From contig OY723289.1 of the NCBI GenBank assembly GCA_963210315.1, forward strand, positions 868,001-932,000: a stretch of 64,000 nt of DNA. Direction: 5' to 3'. Positions within the stretch are counted from its first letter, which is position 1. Every line of letters starts with the position of its first letter. The stretch comes from Rhynchopus euleeides. Taxonomy: Eukaryota; Euglenozoa; Diplonemea; Diplonemida; Diplonemidae. The translations under genes were made by a program, and so were the position numbers. The notes beneath the pieces are model-generated. The model searched no databases and was not told the DNA's origin. It was given only the letters and a program-made list of their open reading frames with translations. Below are positions 42,782 through 54,100 of this stretch, one piece after another.

Positions 42782-43942
42782 TCACGCGCGCCCGCCCCCG
42801 GCCCTGCCGTTTCCCGGCGCCCTCGCCGGTGCCTTCGCCGCGATGCGCTGCTGGGGGGCCCGAGCAGCGGCGCGGGGGCGCGTGTGTTGTTGTTGTGTGT
42901 GGGGGGCGGCGGCCCCCGGCCCCACAGCCGCAGCCGCCCGCATCACCGGGTGGGAAGTGGGGTCCTCCTTCGCAAGGTGCCGCTCGATGGCGGCGCGCGG
43001 CACCCTGTCGCGCACGAACGCGACCTGCAGCAGCACCTGTCGCAGCAGGTGATTCCCCAGCTCCCGCTGGGGAGTGCGCCCCCAGCCAGACACGTACGCC
43101 GTGGCAAGAATCCACAGGCGCAACGCTGCGAACGCCTCATCCAGGATGCGGCCTCCAGGGAGGTGCGACGACCCCGACACCCAGCGGGTCTCCAGCTGTA
43201 GCACCAGATACGGTGCGTCGGACTCGATCAGCGAATCCCACTCCAGGACGTCGGCTGCGTCCGCGGGGTGTCGCTCCGACCCGGGGTACGGCATCCCGGC
43301 AGACATGGCCATGGGGAACGGCGGTGCTGGCGGAGACGGTGGCGGGTGAGCCCACTGCTGCTGCTGACGTTGCACATGGTCCTGGTGCTGCCGCAGGCGA
43401 GCATCCAGCTCCAGCCGGAAGGACCTCGTCTGCTCCTCCGCACGCTCGCGGAACTCCTGCGCCTGCTGCTCCAGCGAGCGTTGCATCGCTTCCTGCGACG
43501 CCGTCACCGCGCGGGTGGCGCACTCCGTCTGGTGGACAGACATCTCCACCAGACGGGAGTACTGCCACCCGTCCGCCGGCATCCTGTACAGGACGTCGGG
43601 CCCGCGGTGCTGCTCCGTGTCGGACACGTAATTGTACGCCTCGGACAAGCGCACTTCGTACCCCGCAGCGTTCCCCTCCTCGTCATGCGCCTGCGACAGG
43701 CGACCAGCGAACCGCCGAAACGGCTGGCTCCCGTCGACGGGTGCACAAGAGTACACCACGCAGGCGTCGACGAGAGCCGCCGCCTGGTCCCCGAGCATGC
43801 GAGCGGTCATGATCTCAGGGGCGGGAAGCCCCTGTCCTGCCGTCGCAGCCGGCGACGTCGCCCGCACCCTCGCCGTACCGACCGCTGATGGGGTGTACCC
43901 GTCGAGGTTGATGCAGTCCGGCGAGGGAGGTGGGAGAGACAT
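42782..43942 (-). CDS. Retrotransposon Gag-like protein, 386 aa
   Basis: First gene of the element, starting 25 bp inside the 5' terminal segment (MSLPPPSPDCINLDGYTP). Central coiled-coil-like stretch rich in Gln, Glu and Arg (LEQQAQEFRERAEEQTRSF), a Pro-rich linker, and a C-terminal part with TRWVSGSSHLPGG and an Ala/Arg/Gln-rich basic tail suited to nucleic-acid binding. No CCHC knuckle. The call rests on position and composition. Confidence 0.7.
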   Translation of the reverse strand: MSLPPPSPDCINLDGYTPSAVGTARVRATSPAATAGQGLPAPEIMTARMLGDQAAALVDACVVYSCAPVDGSQPFRRFAGRLSQAHDEEGNAAGYEVRLSEAYNYVSDTEQHRGPDVLYRMPADGWQYSRLVEMSVHQTECATRAVTASQEAMQRSLEQQAQEFRERAEEQTRSFRLELDARLRQHQDHVQRQQQQWAHPPPSPPAPPFPMAMSAGMPYPGSERHPADAADVLEWDSLIESDAPYLVLQLETRWVSGSSHLPGGRILDEAFAALRLWILATAYVSGWGRTPQRELGNHLLRQVLLQVAFVRDRVPRAAIERHLAKEDPTSHPVMRAAAAVGPGAAAPHTQQQHTRPRAAARAPQQRIAAKAPARAPGNGRAGGGRA

Positions 43943-43966
43943 GGTGTCGGGGTGGTGAGAGTGTAA

Positions 43967-44212
43967 CAATAAAAGAAAGCGGACAAGACGAAGAGTGTTG
44001 GCCGCGGGGAGATTACCCTGATGAAGGGGGTGTTGTGTGGTGTGGTGTTAAAGTTATATACAAAGTGTCCCGGGAAGGTGCATGGGCACAACATGGGGGG
44101 AGAGAGAGGGGAAAGGCAACAGGATTGGGGTTGTGGGGTGTCAGGGGTGATGAGGGGGATGGGGGTGTCTGCTGCCAATGGCCTTGGGTCATATTCCCTC
44201 AGTAAACTGTGA
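43967..44212 (-). repeat. 5' terminal segment (A1) of the retrotransposon
   Basis: From CAATAAAAGAAAGCGG to AGTAAACTGTGA on the plus strand. Repeated at 36480-36726, 34855-35100 and, inverted, at 33409-33655. Confidence 0.9.
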
Positions 44213-44449
44213 TCATTTCAAAAAGGGTAGAGTCTGGGCTGACTCTCTTCAATTGAATTACAAGTTCAAACAGAAACTTAAAAAGACCTGTATCGGATCT
44301 TTGCAAAGTAACGTCATGTTTAACGTCATGTCGAGGACGAATCGTCACAGAAATGAAGGGGTGGGCTGAGTTTCGGGATTTTTTTTCGGATTTCTGGGCC
44401 CGCACCCCAATTTTTTTTGGCCGATTTTTTTTGGATTTTGGGCCCGCAC
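44213..44449. other. Short segment between retrotransposon and right inverted arm
   Basis: AT-richer than its neighbours, with a doubled AACGTCATGT at about 44310-44331. No gene. Confidence 0.5.
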
Positions 44450-45182
44450 CAGGTGTGGCTCTATTTTGGGGGTATTTTGGCCGATTTTCGAAATCCTATT
44501 TTGGATTTTTTGCACTTTTTTTTTGGGTGCTTTTTTGCACGATTTCTGTGCCTCAGACACAGATTTTGGTGTGAGTTTTGCGCTATTTTGATTCACTCGG
44601 CCTCACCGATGCATACGATTCGAAAAAATGGCGAAAAAATCGCTATCAACAACGGTGAACGAATGGAGGTAGATGGGGAAGTGGAAGGACACAGCACGCC
44701 CTCCCACTGCTCGCCACCTGTACACTACCTCTCTGTTCAAGGCGGTCAGTGCCTCTTGATGCTGCACACAAATCACTGTACATCCCAGGGCGCCTTCCTT
44801 GTGAGAATAGCGGAACCTCTGCGTTGCAGTTTGGTGGTTGAGGCCGGCGGTGGTGACTCACTTTGGTGACTGTGCTTCCTTCCCCCTGAGCTCGACCAGA
44901 TCCAGGTCGACCTGGTGCTGTGTGGCTCCGGTGTGGTATCTCTTTGCTTCCTCGCACACATACACGTGGTTCCTCGCCACGGATGCCCACCAAGTGAACC
45001 CGAAACATATCACGGGCCCCGACGACCCTTTCGAGATGTCATAGCCGCAAGCCCGCAAACCCGATCGCATTCGCAAGGTGTTCGTCTCTGAGAGATTAGG
45101 CTCGGCCCAGCCTCCCGCGAGGTGTGAACCGATATGCCCAGCCCCGTACGCGCAAGCTTGGCTCCAAGACCAGGCACAAGCC

Positions 45183-45244
45183 ACAGGGGGGTCTGGGGGG
45201 CGGAGCCCCCCAGCCGCCGGAGGCCACGGTAGCGAACGTCTGTT
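45183..45244 (-). repeat. Dispersed GC-hairpin motif, copy 6
   Basis: Inverted partner of 28012-28073. Confidence 0.85.
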
Positions 45245-45307
45245 GGCCTGGCTCCATAGTCGCATACGCTCAAGTACAACACAACTGACAGATAGCACAT
45301 GTCGCAT

Positions 45308-45366
45308 GGGGGGGTCTGGGGGGTTCCGCCCCCCAGCCGCCGGAGGCCACGGTAGTGAACATCTGT
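45308..45366 (-). repeat. Dispersed GC-hairpin motif, copy 7
   Basis: Inverted partner of 27853-27914; the stem reads GGGGGGTTCCGCCCCCC. Confidence 0.85.
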
Positions 45367-45589
45367 TGGTTTGAGCTCGAGAGCAAGCCTCTCACACCAC
45401 CGCCCTCCGACCCCCCTCTCCACCCCCAGGTGCAAATTTTTTTGCATCCGGAAAATGTGTTCTTTTGACTGTTTGAGCACATCCAAGACCGGGAACATAA
45501 AAATTTTCGGCCAATACCAAGTAGGGTCACTATAAAATCCAAAGGAAAAAAGTGCAAAAAAATAGTGCAAAAAAATATTTTTTCCCCAA

Positions 45590-45698
45590 GGGGGCCCTCG
45601 CTACGAGTCACTGTGAGTCACGAGTCGTCAGTTGTCAGCCAAACATGGCTGACTTCTCACTTTTTCTCACTCAGTCACACTTGGTAGCGAGGGCCCCC
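45590..45698 (+). mobile_element. 109-bp MITE, copy 3, with an empty site in the same window
   Basis: Flanked by CAA (45587-45589 and 45699-45701). The left inverted arm near 27484-27490 shows the same sequence without the MITE, so this is an insertion after the arms were duplicated. Confidence 0.95.
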
Positions 45699-45738
45699 CA
45701 AATTCCTATTTTCATTCCGTGAAATAGATACACGCCTG

Positions 45739-46090
45739 GCCCGCACCCCAATTTTTTTTTGGCCGGATTTTTTTGGATTTTGGGCCCACACCCCAAATTT
45801 TTTTTGGCCGGATTTTTTTTGGGGTTTTTCCCGTCTTCATTTGTTTGATTTTTGGGGCCGCATGGGGGATTCAGGGGCCAAAAATATCAGTTTTTTTAGG
45901 ATTTCGTTCGACAATGGACAGTTTCAGACCACTAGAATCCGAGTTTGGGGTCAGAATTTTTTTGGTCATCTTTTGGGTGAATTTTGGCTTTCTCGACCAA
46001 AAAAAAAAATTCTCCCGAAAAAAATCTCCCGAAATGGCCAAAAATTGGCCAAAAACCGTGTTTTGGACCAATTTTTCACCCTGTGCTCGA
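45739..46090. other. AT-rich segment with short repeats
   Basis: Begins with two or three copies of a GGCCCGCACCCCAATTTTTT-type unit, also found at 44396-44450. No gene. Confidence 0.5.
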
Positions 46091-46398
46091 CATGGTGGGT
46101 TCCTCCGGAGGCGCCTCCGGAGGCCTCCGGAGGACCTCCGGAGGCGGGTGGAGGCCTCCGGAGGAACCTCCGGAGGTTCCTCCGGAGGAGGCCATTTTAG
46201 CTCCTCCGGAGGCCGGAGGCCCGGAGGCGCCTCCGGACAAGGCGATCAGCCCCTCCGGCGGAGGGCCCTCCGGAGGCCCTCCGGAGCCACTTTTTTTGGA
46301 GTGCCTCCGGAGGGCCTCCGGAGCCCCTCCGGAGCCTCCGGAGTGCCTCCGGAGTGCCTCCGGAGGGTCTCCGGAGGGTCTCCGGAGGGCCTCCGGAC
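46091..46398. repeat. Block of about 30 TCCGGA palindromes
   Basis: Degenerate array of CCTCCGGAGG spaced about 8-15 bp. The same CTCCGGAGGGG element forms the GC-rich part of the 235-bp satellite unit. Confidence 0.85.
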
Positions 46399-46715
46399 GG
46401 CCTCGGTCACGAAAAACACAAGTATAAAATGGGCGCCTACCCACCAAAGACACTTTTCAGGGACCAAAAAGTGCACGAAAGGGGTTAAAACGGCTTAATT
46501 CGTTGATTTGTTGCATTTCTCTGCTAAAAAACGGTTTTTGTGTGGGCGAGTAGTTGTAGAAAATCGCGAAAAATGTCAAAAAATCGAAATTTTCACAGAG
46601 GCCCAAAAACTGGTTTCTGGCCATTTCTGGGTGGTTTTTGGGGTTTCTGGCCATTTTTCAGCCATTTTGATGGCTCAAATCAGGTGGAAATATAATATGC
46701 CGAAATCCAAAATTT
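46399..46715. other. AT-rich spacer
   Basis: No gene or repeat recognised apart from the doubled TTTCTGGCCATTT at 46615-46660. Confidence 0.5.
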
Positions 46716-46945
46716 TGGGGTCCCGTCCCGAAATCCGCCGAAAATCCGCCAAAAATCAAAAAAAATGGGCCAAAAAAATATTGGGGGTCCGGTCCCGAAA
46801 TCCGCCGAAAATCCAAAAAAAATTGGGCCAAAAAAAAATTGGGGGTCCGGTCCCGAAATCTGCCGAAAATCCAAAAAAAATTGGGCCAAAAAAAAATTGG
46901 GGGTCCGGTCCCGAAATCCGCCGAAAATCCAAAAAAAAATCGTCA
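46716..46945. repeat. Tandem repeat, ~57-60-bp unit, about four copies
   Basis: Unit GGGGGTCCGGTCCCGAAATC followed by CGCCGAAAATCC and AAAAATTGGGCC. Confidence 0.9.
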
Positions 46946-47511
46946 TATTCTCAACCCACACTCTTCCGGGTACATGCATGTAACCCTCTGGGACCCTCTG
47001 CCATTCTTGTAGTTTTTAGTTTTTGACCCTTTGGGGGCTTTGGGCACAGACATTTTGCCAACATCAGAGCGAAGCCACCATTCTTCTTCTGCCATACTGC
47101 GGCTTCTCTCTGAGGAACGGTAACGTGTATAAAGGACGTGTTCCATGACAGATTTGGACACAAAGTCAAGGCCCCTCTACTGTCTCCATTGTCGTTTTTC
47201 TCTTCTTTTTTTTTGAGTTGGTGCATTCCTCGGAAAGCACCCAGCCCCAAACTGTTTCCCCTTCCCTCATCCCCTGTCCAAAAAAAAGGAAAAAAAAACA
47301 GCGACCGCTCAGAGAAGAACAGGAGAGACAAGTGAGCGGATTGACGAGAGAGATGCAAACGGTGAACGAGCAGCCCCTCCCACCCTCAAACCCCAACGCA
47401 CCAGTTGACTTTTCGACAACCCAACCCGTGTCGGGCTGGAACTGCACCAAAACCCACCCCACACACACAGGACCACCAGGCATCATAGAAGAACAACGGC
47501 GAGACACGGCA
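46946..47511. other. Spacer without recognised gene
   Basis: Short open frames only; a T-rich block at 47190-47216 and an A-rich block at 47279-47300. Confidence 0.45.
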
Positions 47512-48110
47512 GGTCCAAAATTTCCGGCGCCTGCGGCGGGCTGTCTGCCCCCCCCCCCCCCCACCGCGCCGTCTGTAATTCTGCTGACAAGGGCGCGCGG
47601 AAAGTCTCCAAAGGTTCCCGAAAGAGGCACTTTTTGGCCGGAAAAGTCGATTTTCGGTACACCTCAACAAAAAAGGCCCAAAAATTTCCGGCGCCTGCGG
47701 CGGGCTCCGCCCCCCCCCCACACGCGCACGTAAAGTGCGCGGCCCGGGACGTGTTCTCCCGGAAAAAGTCGATTTTCGGTACACCTTAACGAAAAAGGCC
47801 CAAAAATTTCCGGCGCCTGCGGCGGCCCCCCCCCCCCCCCCCCCCCCGCACGCGCACGTAAAGTGCGCGGCCCGGTACGTGTTCTCCCGGAAAAAGTCGA
47901 TTTTCGGTACACCTTAACGAAAAAGGCCCAAAAATTTCCGGCGCCTGCGGCGGCCCCCCCCCCCCCCCGCACGCGCACGTAAAGTGCGCGGCCCGGTACG
48001 TGTTCTCCCGGAAAAAGTCGATTTTCGGTACACCTTAACAAAAAAGGCCCAAAAAAATTTTCGCCTCCGGCGGGGTTGGGGGGCAGAGCCCCCCAAACCC
48101 CCGGCGCCGG
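47512..48110. repeat. Tandem repeat, ~120-165-bp unit, about 4.5 copies
   Basis: Each unit has CAAAAATTTCCGGCGCCTGC, a variable C run (up to 22 C at 47826-47847), the dyad CGCACGTAAAGTGCG, and AAAAGTCGATTTTCGGTACA. Length variation is mostly in the C run. Confidence 0.9.
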
Positions 48111-48145
48111 GGCGGCGCCTACTCGGCTTCGCCTCTCGTCGCGAA

Positions 48146-51100
48146 GTCTCGGTAATCCGACGACTTTGCGAAATCGAGGCTCATCCGAGATATTTTTCGA
48201 AAATCGTATTCTATTTTCAATTTTGCCCCTAGTAAAATTGGAAAAAAAGTGTCGCCAAATTGGACATCTATTTTTTGACTTTTTTGCCTCCGGAGCCCCT
48301 CCGGAGGGGCTCCGGAGGGGCTCCGGGCGCACTCCGGAGGACTGATAGCCTTGGGGGCCATATGCCTTGCTCAGCAAGAAGTCTCGGTAATCCGACGACT
48401 TTGCGAAATCGAGGCTCATCCGAGATATTTTTCGAAAATCGTATTCTATTTTCAATTTTGCCCCTAGTAAAATTGGAAAAAAAGTGTCGCCAAATTGGAC
48501 ATCTATTTTTTGACTTTTTTGCCTCCGGAGCCCCTCCGGAGGGGCTCCGGAGGGGCTCCGGGCGCACTCCGGAGGACTGATAGCCTTGGGGGCCATATGC
48601 CTTGCTCAGCAAGAAGTCTCGGTAATCCGACGACTTTGCGAAATCGAGGCTCATCCGAGATATTTTTCGAAAATCGTATTCTATTTTCAATTTTGCCCCT
48701 AGTAAAATTGGAAAAAAAGTGTCGCCAAATTGGACATCTATTTTTTGACTTTTTTGCCTCCGGAGCCCCTCCGGAGGGGCTCCGGAGGGGCTCCGGGCGC
48801 ACTCCGGAGGACTGATAGCCTTGGGGGCCATATGCCTTGCTCAGCAAGAAGTCTCGGTAATCCGACGACTTTGCGAAATCGAGGCTCATCCGAGATATTT
48901 TTCGAAAATCGTATTCTATTTTCAATTTTGCCCCTAGTAAAATTGGAAAAAAAGTGTCGCCAAATTGGACATCTATTTTTTGACTTTTTTGCCTCCGGAG
49001 CCCCTCCGGAGGGGCTCCGGAGGGGCTCCGGGCGCACTCCGGAGGACTGATAGCCTTGGGGGCCATATGCCTTGCTCAGCAAGAAGTCTCGGTAATCCGA
49101 CGACTTTGCGAAATCGAGGCTCATCCGAGATATTTTTCGAAAATCGTATTCTATTTTCAATTTTGCCCCTAGTAAAATTGGAAAAAAAGTGTCGCCAAAT
49201 TGGACATCTATTTTTTGACTTTTTTGCCTCCGGAGCCCCTCCGGAGGGGCTCCGGAGGGGCTCCGGGCGCACTCCGGAGGACTGATAGCCTTGGGGGCCA
49301 TATGCCTTGCTCAGCAAGAAGTCTCGGTAATCCGACGACTTTGCGAAATCGAGGCTCATCCGAGATATTTTTCGAAAATCGTATTCTATTTTCAATTTTG
49401 CCCCTAGTAAAATTGGAAAAAAAGTGTCGCCAAATTGGACATCTATTTTTTGACTTTTTTGCCTCCGGAGCCCCTCCGGAGGGGCTCCGGAGGGGCTCCG
49501 GGCGCACTCCGGAGGACTGATAGCCTTGGGGGCCATATGCCTTGCTCAGCAAGAAGTCTCGGTAATCCGACGACTTTGCGAAATCGAGGCTCATCCGAGA
49601 TATTTTTCGAAAATCGTATTCTATTTTCAATTTTGCCCCTAGTAAAATTGGAAAAAAAGTGTCGCCAAATTGGACATCTATTTTTTGACTTTTTTGCCTC
49701 CGGAGCCCCTCCGGAGGGGCTCCGGAGGGGCTCCGGGCGCACTCCGGAGGACTGATAGCCTTGGGGGCCATATGCCTTGCTCAGCAAGAAGTCTCGGTAA
49801 TCCGACGACTTTGCGAAATCGAGGCTCATCCGAGATATTTTTCGAAAATCGTATTCTATTTTCAATTTTGCCCCTAGTAAAATTGGAAAAAAAGTGTCGC
49901 CAAATTGGACATCTATTTTTTGACTTTTTTGCCTCCGGAGCCCCTCCGGAGGGGCTCCGGAGGGGCTCCGGGCGCACTCCGGAGGACTGATAGCCTTGGG
50001 GGCCATATGCCTTGCTCAGCAAGAAGTCTCGGTAATCCGACGACTTTGCGAAATCGAGGCTCATCCGAGATATTTTTCGAAAATCGTATTCTATTTTCAA
50101 TTTTGCCCCTAGTAAAATTGGAAAAAAAGTGTCGCCAAATTGGACATCTATTTTTTGACTTTTTTGCCTCCGGAGCCCCTCCGGAGGGGCTCCGGAGGGG
50201 CTCCGGGCGCACTCCGGAGGACTGATAGCCTTGGGGGCCATATGCCTTGCTCAGCAAGAAGTCTCGGTAATCCGACGACTTTGCGAAATCGAGGCTCATC
50301 CGAGATATTTTTCGAAAATCGTATTCTATTTTCAATTTTGCCCCTAGTAAAATTGGAAAAAAAGTGTCGCCAAATTGGACATCTATTTTTTGACTTTTTT
50401 GCCTCCGGAGCCCCTCCGGAGGGGCTCCGGAGGGGCTCCGGGCGCACTCCGGAGGACTGATAGCCTTGGGGGCCATATGCCTTGCTCAGCAAGAAGTCTC
50501 GGTAATCCGACGACTTTGCGAAATCGAGGCTCATCCGAGATATTTTTCGAAAATCGTATTCTATTTTCAATTTTGCCCCTAGTAAAATTGGAAAAAAAGT
50601 GTCGCCAAATTGGACATCTATTTTTTGACTTTTTTGCCTCCGGAGCCCCTCCGGAGGGGCTCCGGAGGGGCTCCGGGCGCACTCCGGAGGACTGATAGCC
50701 TTGGGGGCCATATGCCTTGCTCAGCAAGAAGTCTCGGTAATCCGACGACTTTGCGAAATCGAGGCTCATCCGAGATATTTTTCGAAAATCGTATTCTATT
50801 TTCAATTTTGCCCCTAGTAAAATTGGAAAAAAAGTGTCGCCAAATTGGACATCTATTTTTTGACTTTTTTGCCTCCGGAGCCCCTCCGGAGGGGCTCCGG
50901 AGGGGCTCCGGGCGCACTCCGGAGGACTGATAGCCTTGGGGGCCATATGCCTTGCTCAGCAAGAAGTCTCGGTAATCCGACGACTTTGCGAAATCGAGGC
51001 TCATCCGAGATATTTTTCGAAAATCGTATTCTATTTTCAATTTTGCCCCTAGTAAAATTGGAAAAAAAGTGTCGCCAAATTGGACATCTATTTTTTGACT

Positions 51101-54100
51101 TTTTTGCCTCCGGAGCCCCTCCGGAGGGGCTCCGGAGGGGCTCCGGGCGCACTCCGGAGGACTGATAGCCTTGGGGGCCATATGCCTTGCTCAGCAAGAA
51201 GTCTCGGTAATCCGACGACTTTGCGAAATCGAGGCTCATCCGAGATATTTTTCGAAAATCGTATTCTATTTTCAATTTTGCCCCTAGTAAAATTGGAAAA
51301 AAAGTGTCGCCAAATTGGACATCTATTTTTTGACTTTTTTGCCTCCGGAGCCCCTCCGGAGGGGCTCCGGAGGGGCTCCGGGCGCACTCCGGAGGACTGA
51401 TAGCCTTGGGGGCCATATGCCTTGCTCAGCAAGAAGTCTCGGTAATCCGACGACTTTGCGAAATCGAGGCTCATCCGAGATATTTTTCGAAAATCGTATT
51501 CTATTTTCAATTTTGCCCCTAGTAAAATTGGAAAAAAAGTGTCGCCAAATTGGACATCTATTTTTTGACTTTTTTGCCTCCGGAGCCCCTCCGGAGGGGC
51601 TCCGGAGGGGCTCCGGGCGCACTCCGGAGGACTGATAGCCTTGGGGGCCATATGCCTTGCTCAGCAAGAAGTCTCGGTAATCCGACGACTTTGCGAAATC
51701 GAGGCTCATCCGAGATATTTTTCGAAAATCGTATTCTATTTTCAATTTTGCCCCTAGTAAAATTGGAAAAAAAGTGTCGCCAAATTGGACATCTATTTTT
51801 TGACTTTTTTGCCTCCGGAGCCCCTCCGGAGGGGCTCCGGAGGGGCTCCGGGCGCACTCCGGAGGACTGATAGCCTTGGGGGCCATATGCCTTGCTCAGC
51901 AAGAAGTCTCGGTAATCCGACGACTTTGCGAAATCGAGGCTCATCCGAGATATTTTTCGAAAATCGTATTCTATTTTCAATTTTGCCCCTAGTAAAATTG
52001 GAAAAAAAGTGTCGCCAAATTGGACATCTATTTTTTGACTTTTTTGCCTCCGGAGCCCCTCCGGAGGGGCTCCGGAGGGGCTCCGGGCGCACTCCGGAGG
52101 ACTGATAGCCTTGGGGGCCATATGCCTTGCTCAGCAAGAAGTCTCGGTAATCCGACGACTTTGCGAAATCGAGGCTCATCCGAGATATTTTTCGAAAATC
52201 GTATTCTATTTTCAATTTTGCCCCTAGTAAAATTGGAAAAAAAGTGTCGCCAAATTGGACATCTATTTTTTGACTTTTTTGCCTCCGGAGCCCCTCCGGA
52301 GGGGCTCCGGAGGGGCTCCGGGCGCACTCCGGAGGACTGATAGCCTTGGGGGCCATATGCCTTGCTCAGCAAGAAGTCTCGGTAATCCGACGACTTTGCG
52401 AAATCGAGGCTCATCCGAGATATTTTTCGAAAATCGTATTCTATTTTCAATTTTGCCCCTAGTAAAATTGGAAAAAAAGTGTCGCCAAATTGGACATCTA
52501 TTTTTTGACTTTTTTGCCTCCGGAGCCCCTCCGGAGGGGCTCCGGAGGGGCTCCGGGCGCACTCCGGAGGACTGATAGCCTTGGGGGCCATATGCCTTGC
52601 TCAGCAAGAAGTCTCGGTAATCCGACGACTTTGCGAAATCGAGGCTCATCCGAGATATTTTTCGAAAATCGTATTCTATTTTCAATTTTGCCCCTAGTAA
52701 AATTGGAAAAAAAGTGTCGCCAAATTGGACATCTATTTTTTGACTTTTTTGCCTCCGGAGCCCCTCCGGAGGGGCTCCGGAGGGGCTCCGGGCGCACTCC
52801 GGAGGACTGATAGCCTTGGGGGCCATATGCCTTGCTCAGCAAGAAGTCTCGGTAATCCGACGACTTTGCGAAATCGAGGCTCATCCGAGATATTTTTCGA
52901 AAATCGTATTCTATTTTCAATTTTGCCCCTAGTAAAATTGGAAAAAAAGTGTCGCCAAATTGGACATCTATTTTTTGACTTTTTTGCCTCCGGAGCCCCT
53001 CCGGAGGGGCTCCGGAGGGGCTCCGGGCGCACTCCGGAGGACTGATAGCCTTGGGGGCCATATGCCTTGCTCAGCAAGAAGTCTCGGTAATCCGACGACT
53101 TTGCGAAATCGAGGCTCATCCGAGATATTTTTCGAAAATCGTATTCTATTTTCAATTTTGCCCCTAGTAAAATTGGAAAAAAAGTGTCGCCAAATTGGAC
53201 ATCTATTTTTTGACTTTTTTGCCTCCGGAGCCCCTCCGGAGGGGCTCCGGAGGGGCTCCGGGCGCACTCCGGAGGACTGATAGCCTTGGGGGCCATATGC
53301 CTTGCTCAGCAAGAAGTCTCGGTAATCCGACGACTTTGCGAAATCGAGGCTCATCCGAGATATTTTTCGAAAATCGTATTCTATTTTCAATTTTGCCCCT
53401 AGTAAAATTGGAAAAAAAGTGTCGCCAAATTGGACATCTATTTTTTGACTTTTTTGCCTCCGGAGCCCCTCCGGAGGGGCTCCGGGCGCACTCCGGAGGA
53501 CTGATAGCCTTGGGGGCCATATGCCTTGCTCAGCAAGAAGTCTCGGTAATCCGACGACTTTGCGAAATCGAGGCTCATCCGAGATATTTTTCGAAAATCG
53601 TATTCTATTTTCAATTTTGCCCCTAGTAAAATTGGAAAAAAAGTGTCGCCAAATTGGACATCTATTTTTTGACTTTTTTGCCTCCGGAGCCCCTCCGGAG
53701 GGGCTCCGGAGGGGCTCCGGGCGCACTCCGGAGGACTGATAGCCTTGGGGGCCATATGCCTTGCTCAGCAAGAAGTCTCGGTAATCCGACGACTTTGCGA
53801 AATCGAGGCTCATCCGAGATATTTTTCGAAAATCGTATTCTATTTTCAATTTTGCCCCTAGTAAAATTGGAAAAAAAGTGTCGCCAAATTGGACATCTAT
53901 TTTTTGACTTTTTTGCCTCCGGAGCCCCTCCGGAGGGGCTCCGGAGGGGCTCCGGGCGCACTCCGGAGGACTGATAGCCTTGGGGGCCATATGCCTTGCT
54001 CAGCAAGAAGTCTCGGTAATCCGACGACTTTGCGAAATCGAGGCTCATCCGAGATATTTTTCGAAAATCGTATTCTATTTTCAATTTTGCCCCTAGTAAA

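Larger units (their letters stand above)
36231..44212 (-). mobile_element. Full-length tyrosine-recombinase retrotransposon (VIPER/Ngaro type) carrying nested E2
   Basis: 5'->3' on the minus strand: terminal segment 44212-43967, Gag, tyrosine recombinase, RT/RNase H, then segments 36956-36727, 36726-36461 and 36460-36231. This is the A1-genes-B1A2B2 split-direct-repeat pattern. The order Gag-YR-RT/RH is that of trypanosomatid VIPER, unlike DIRS and Ngaro where the recombinase comes last. Without the nested 2935-bp E2 the element is about 5.05 kb. Its terminal repeats are almost identical, so insertion is recent. Confidence 0.88.
44450..45738 (-). repeat. Right arm of the ~1.3-kb inverted duplication
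   Basis: Reverse complement of 27446-28780. Contains a MITE (45590-45698) absent from the left arm and two GC-hairpin copies. Confidence 0.85.
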
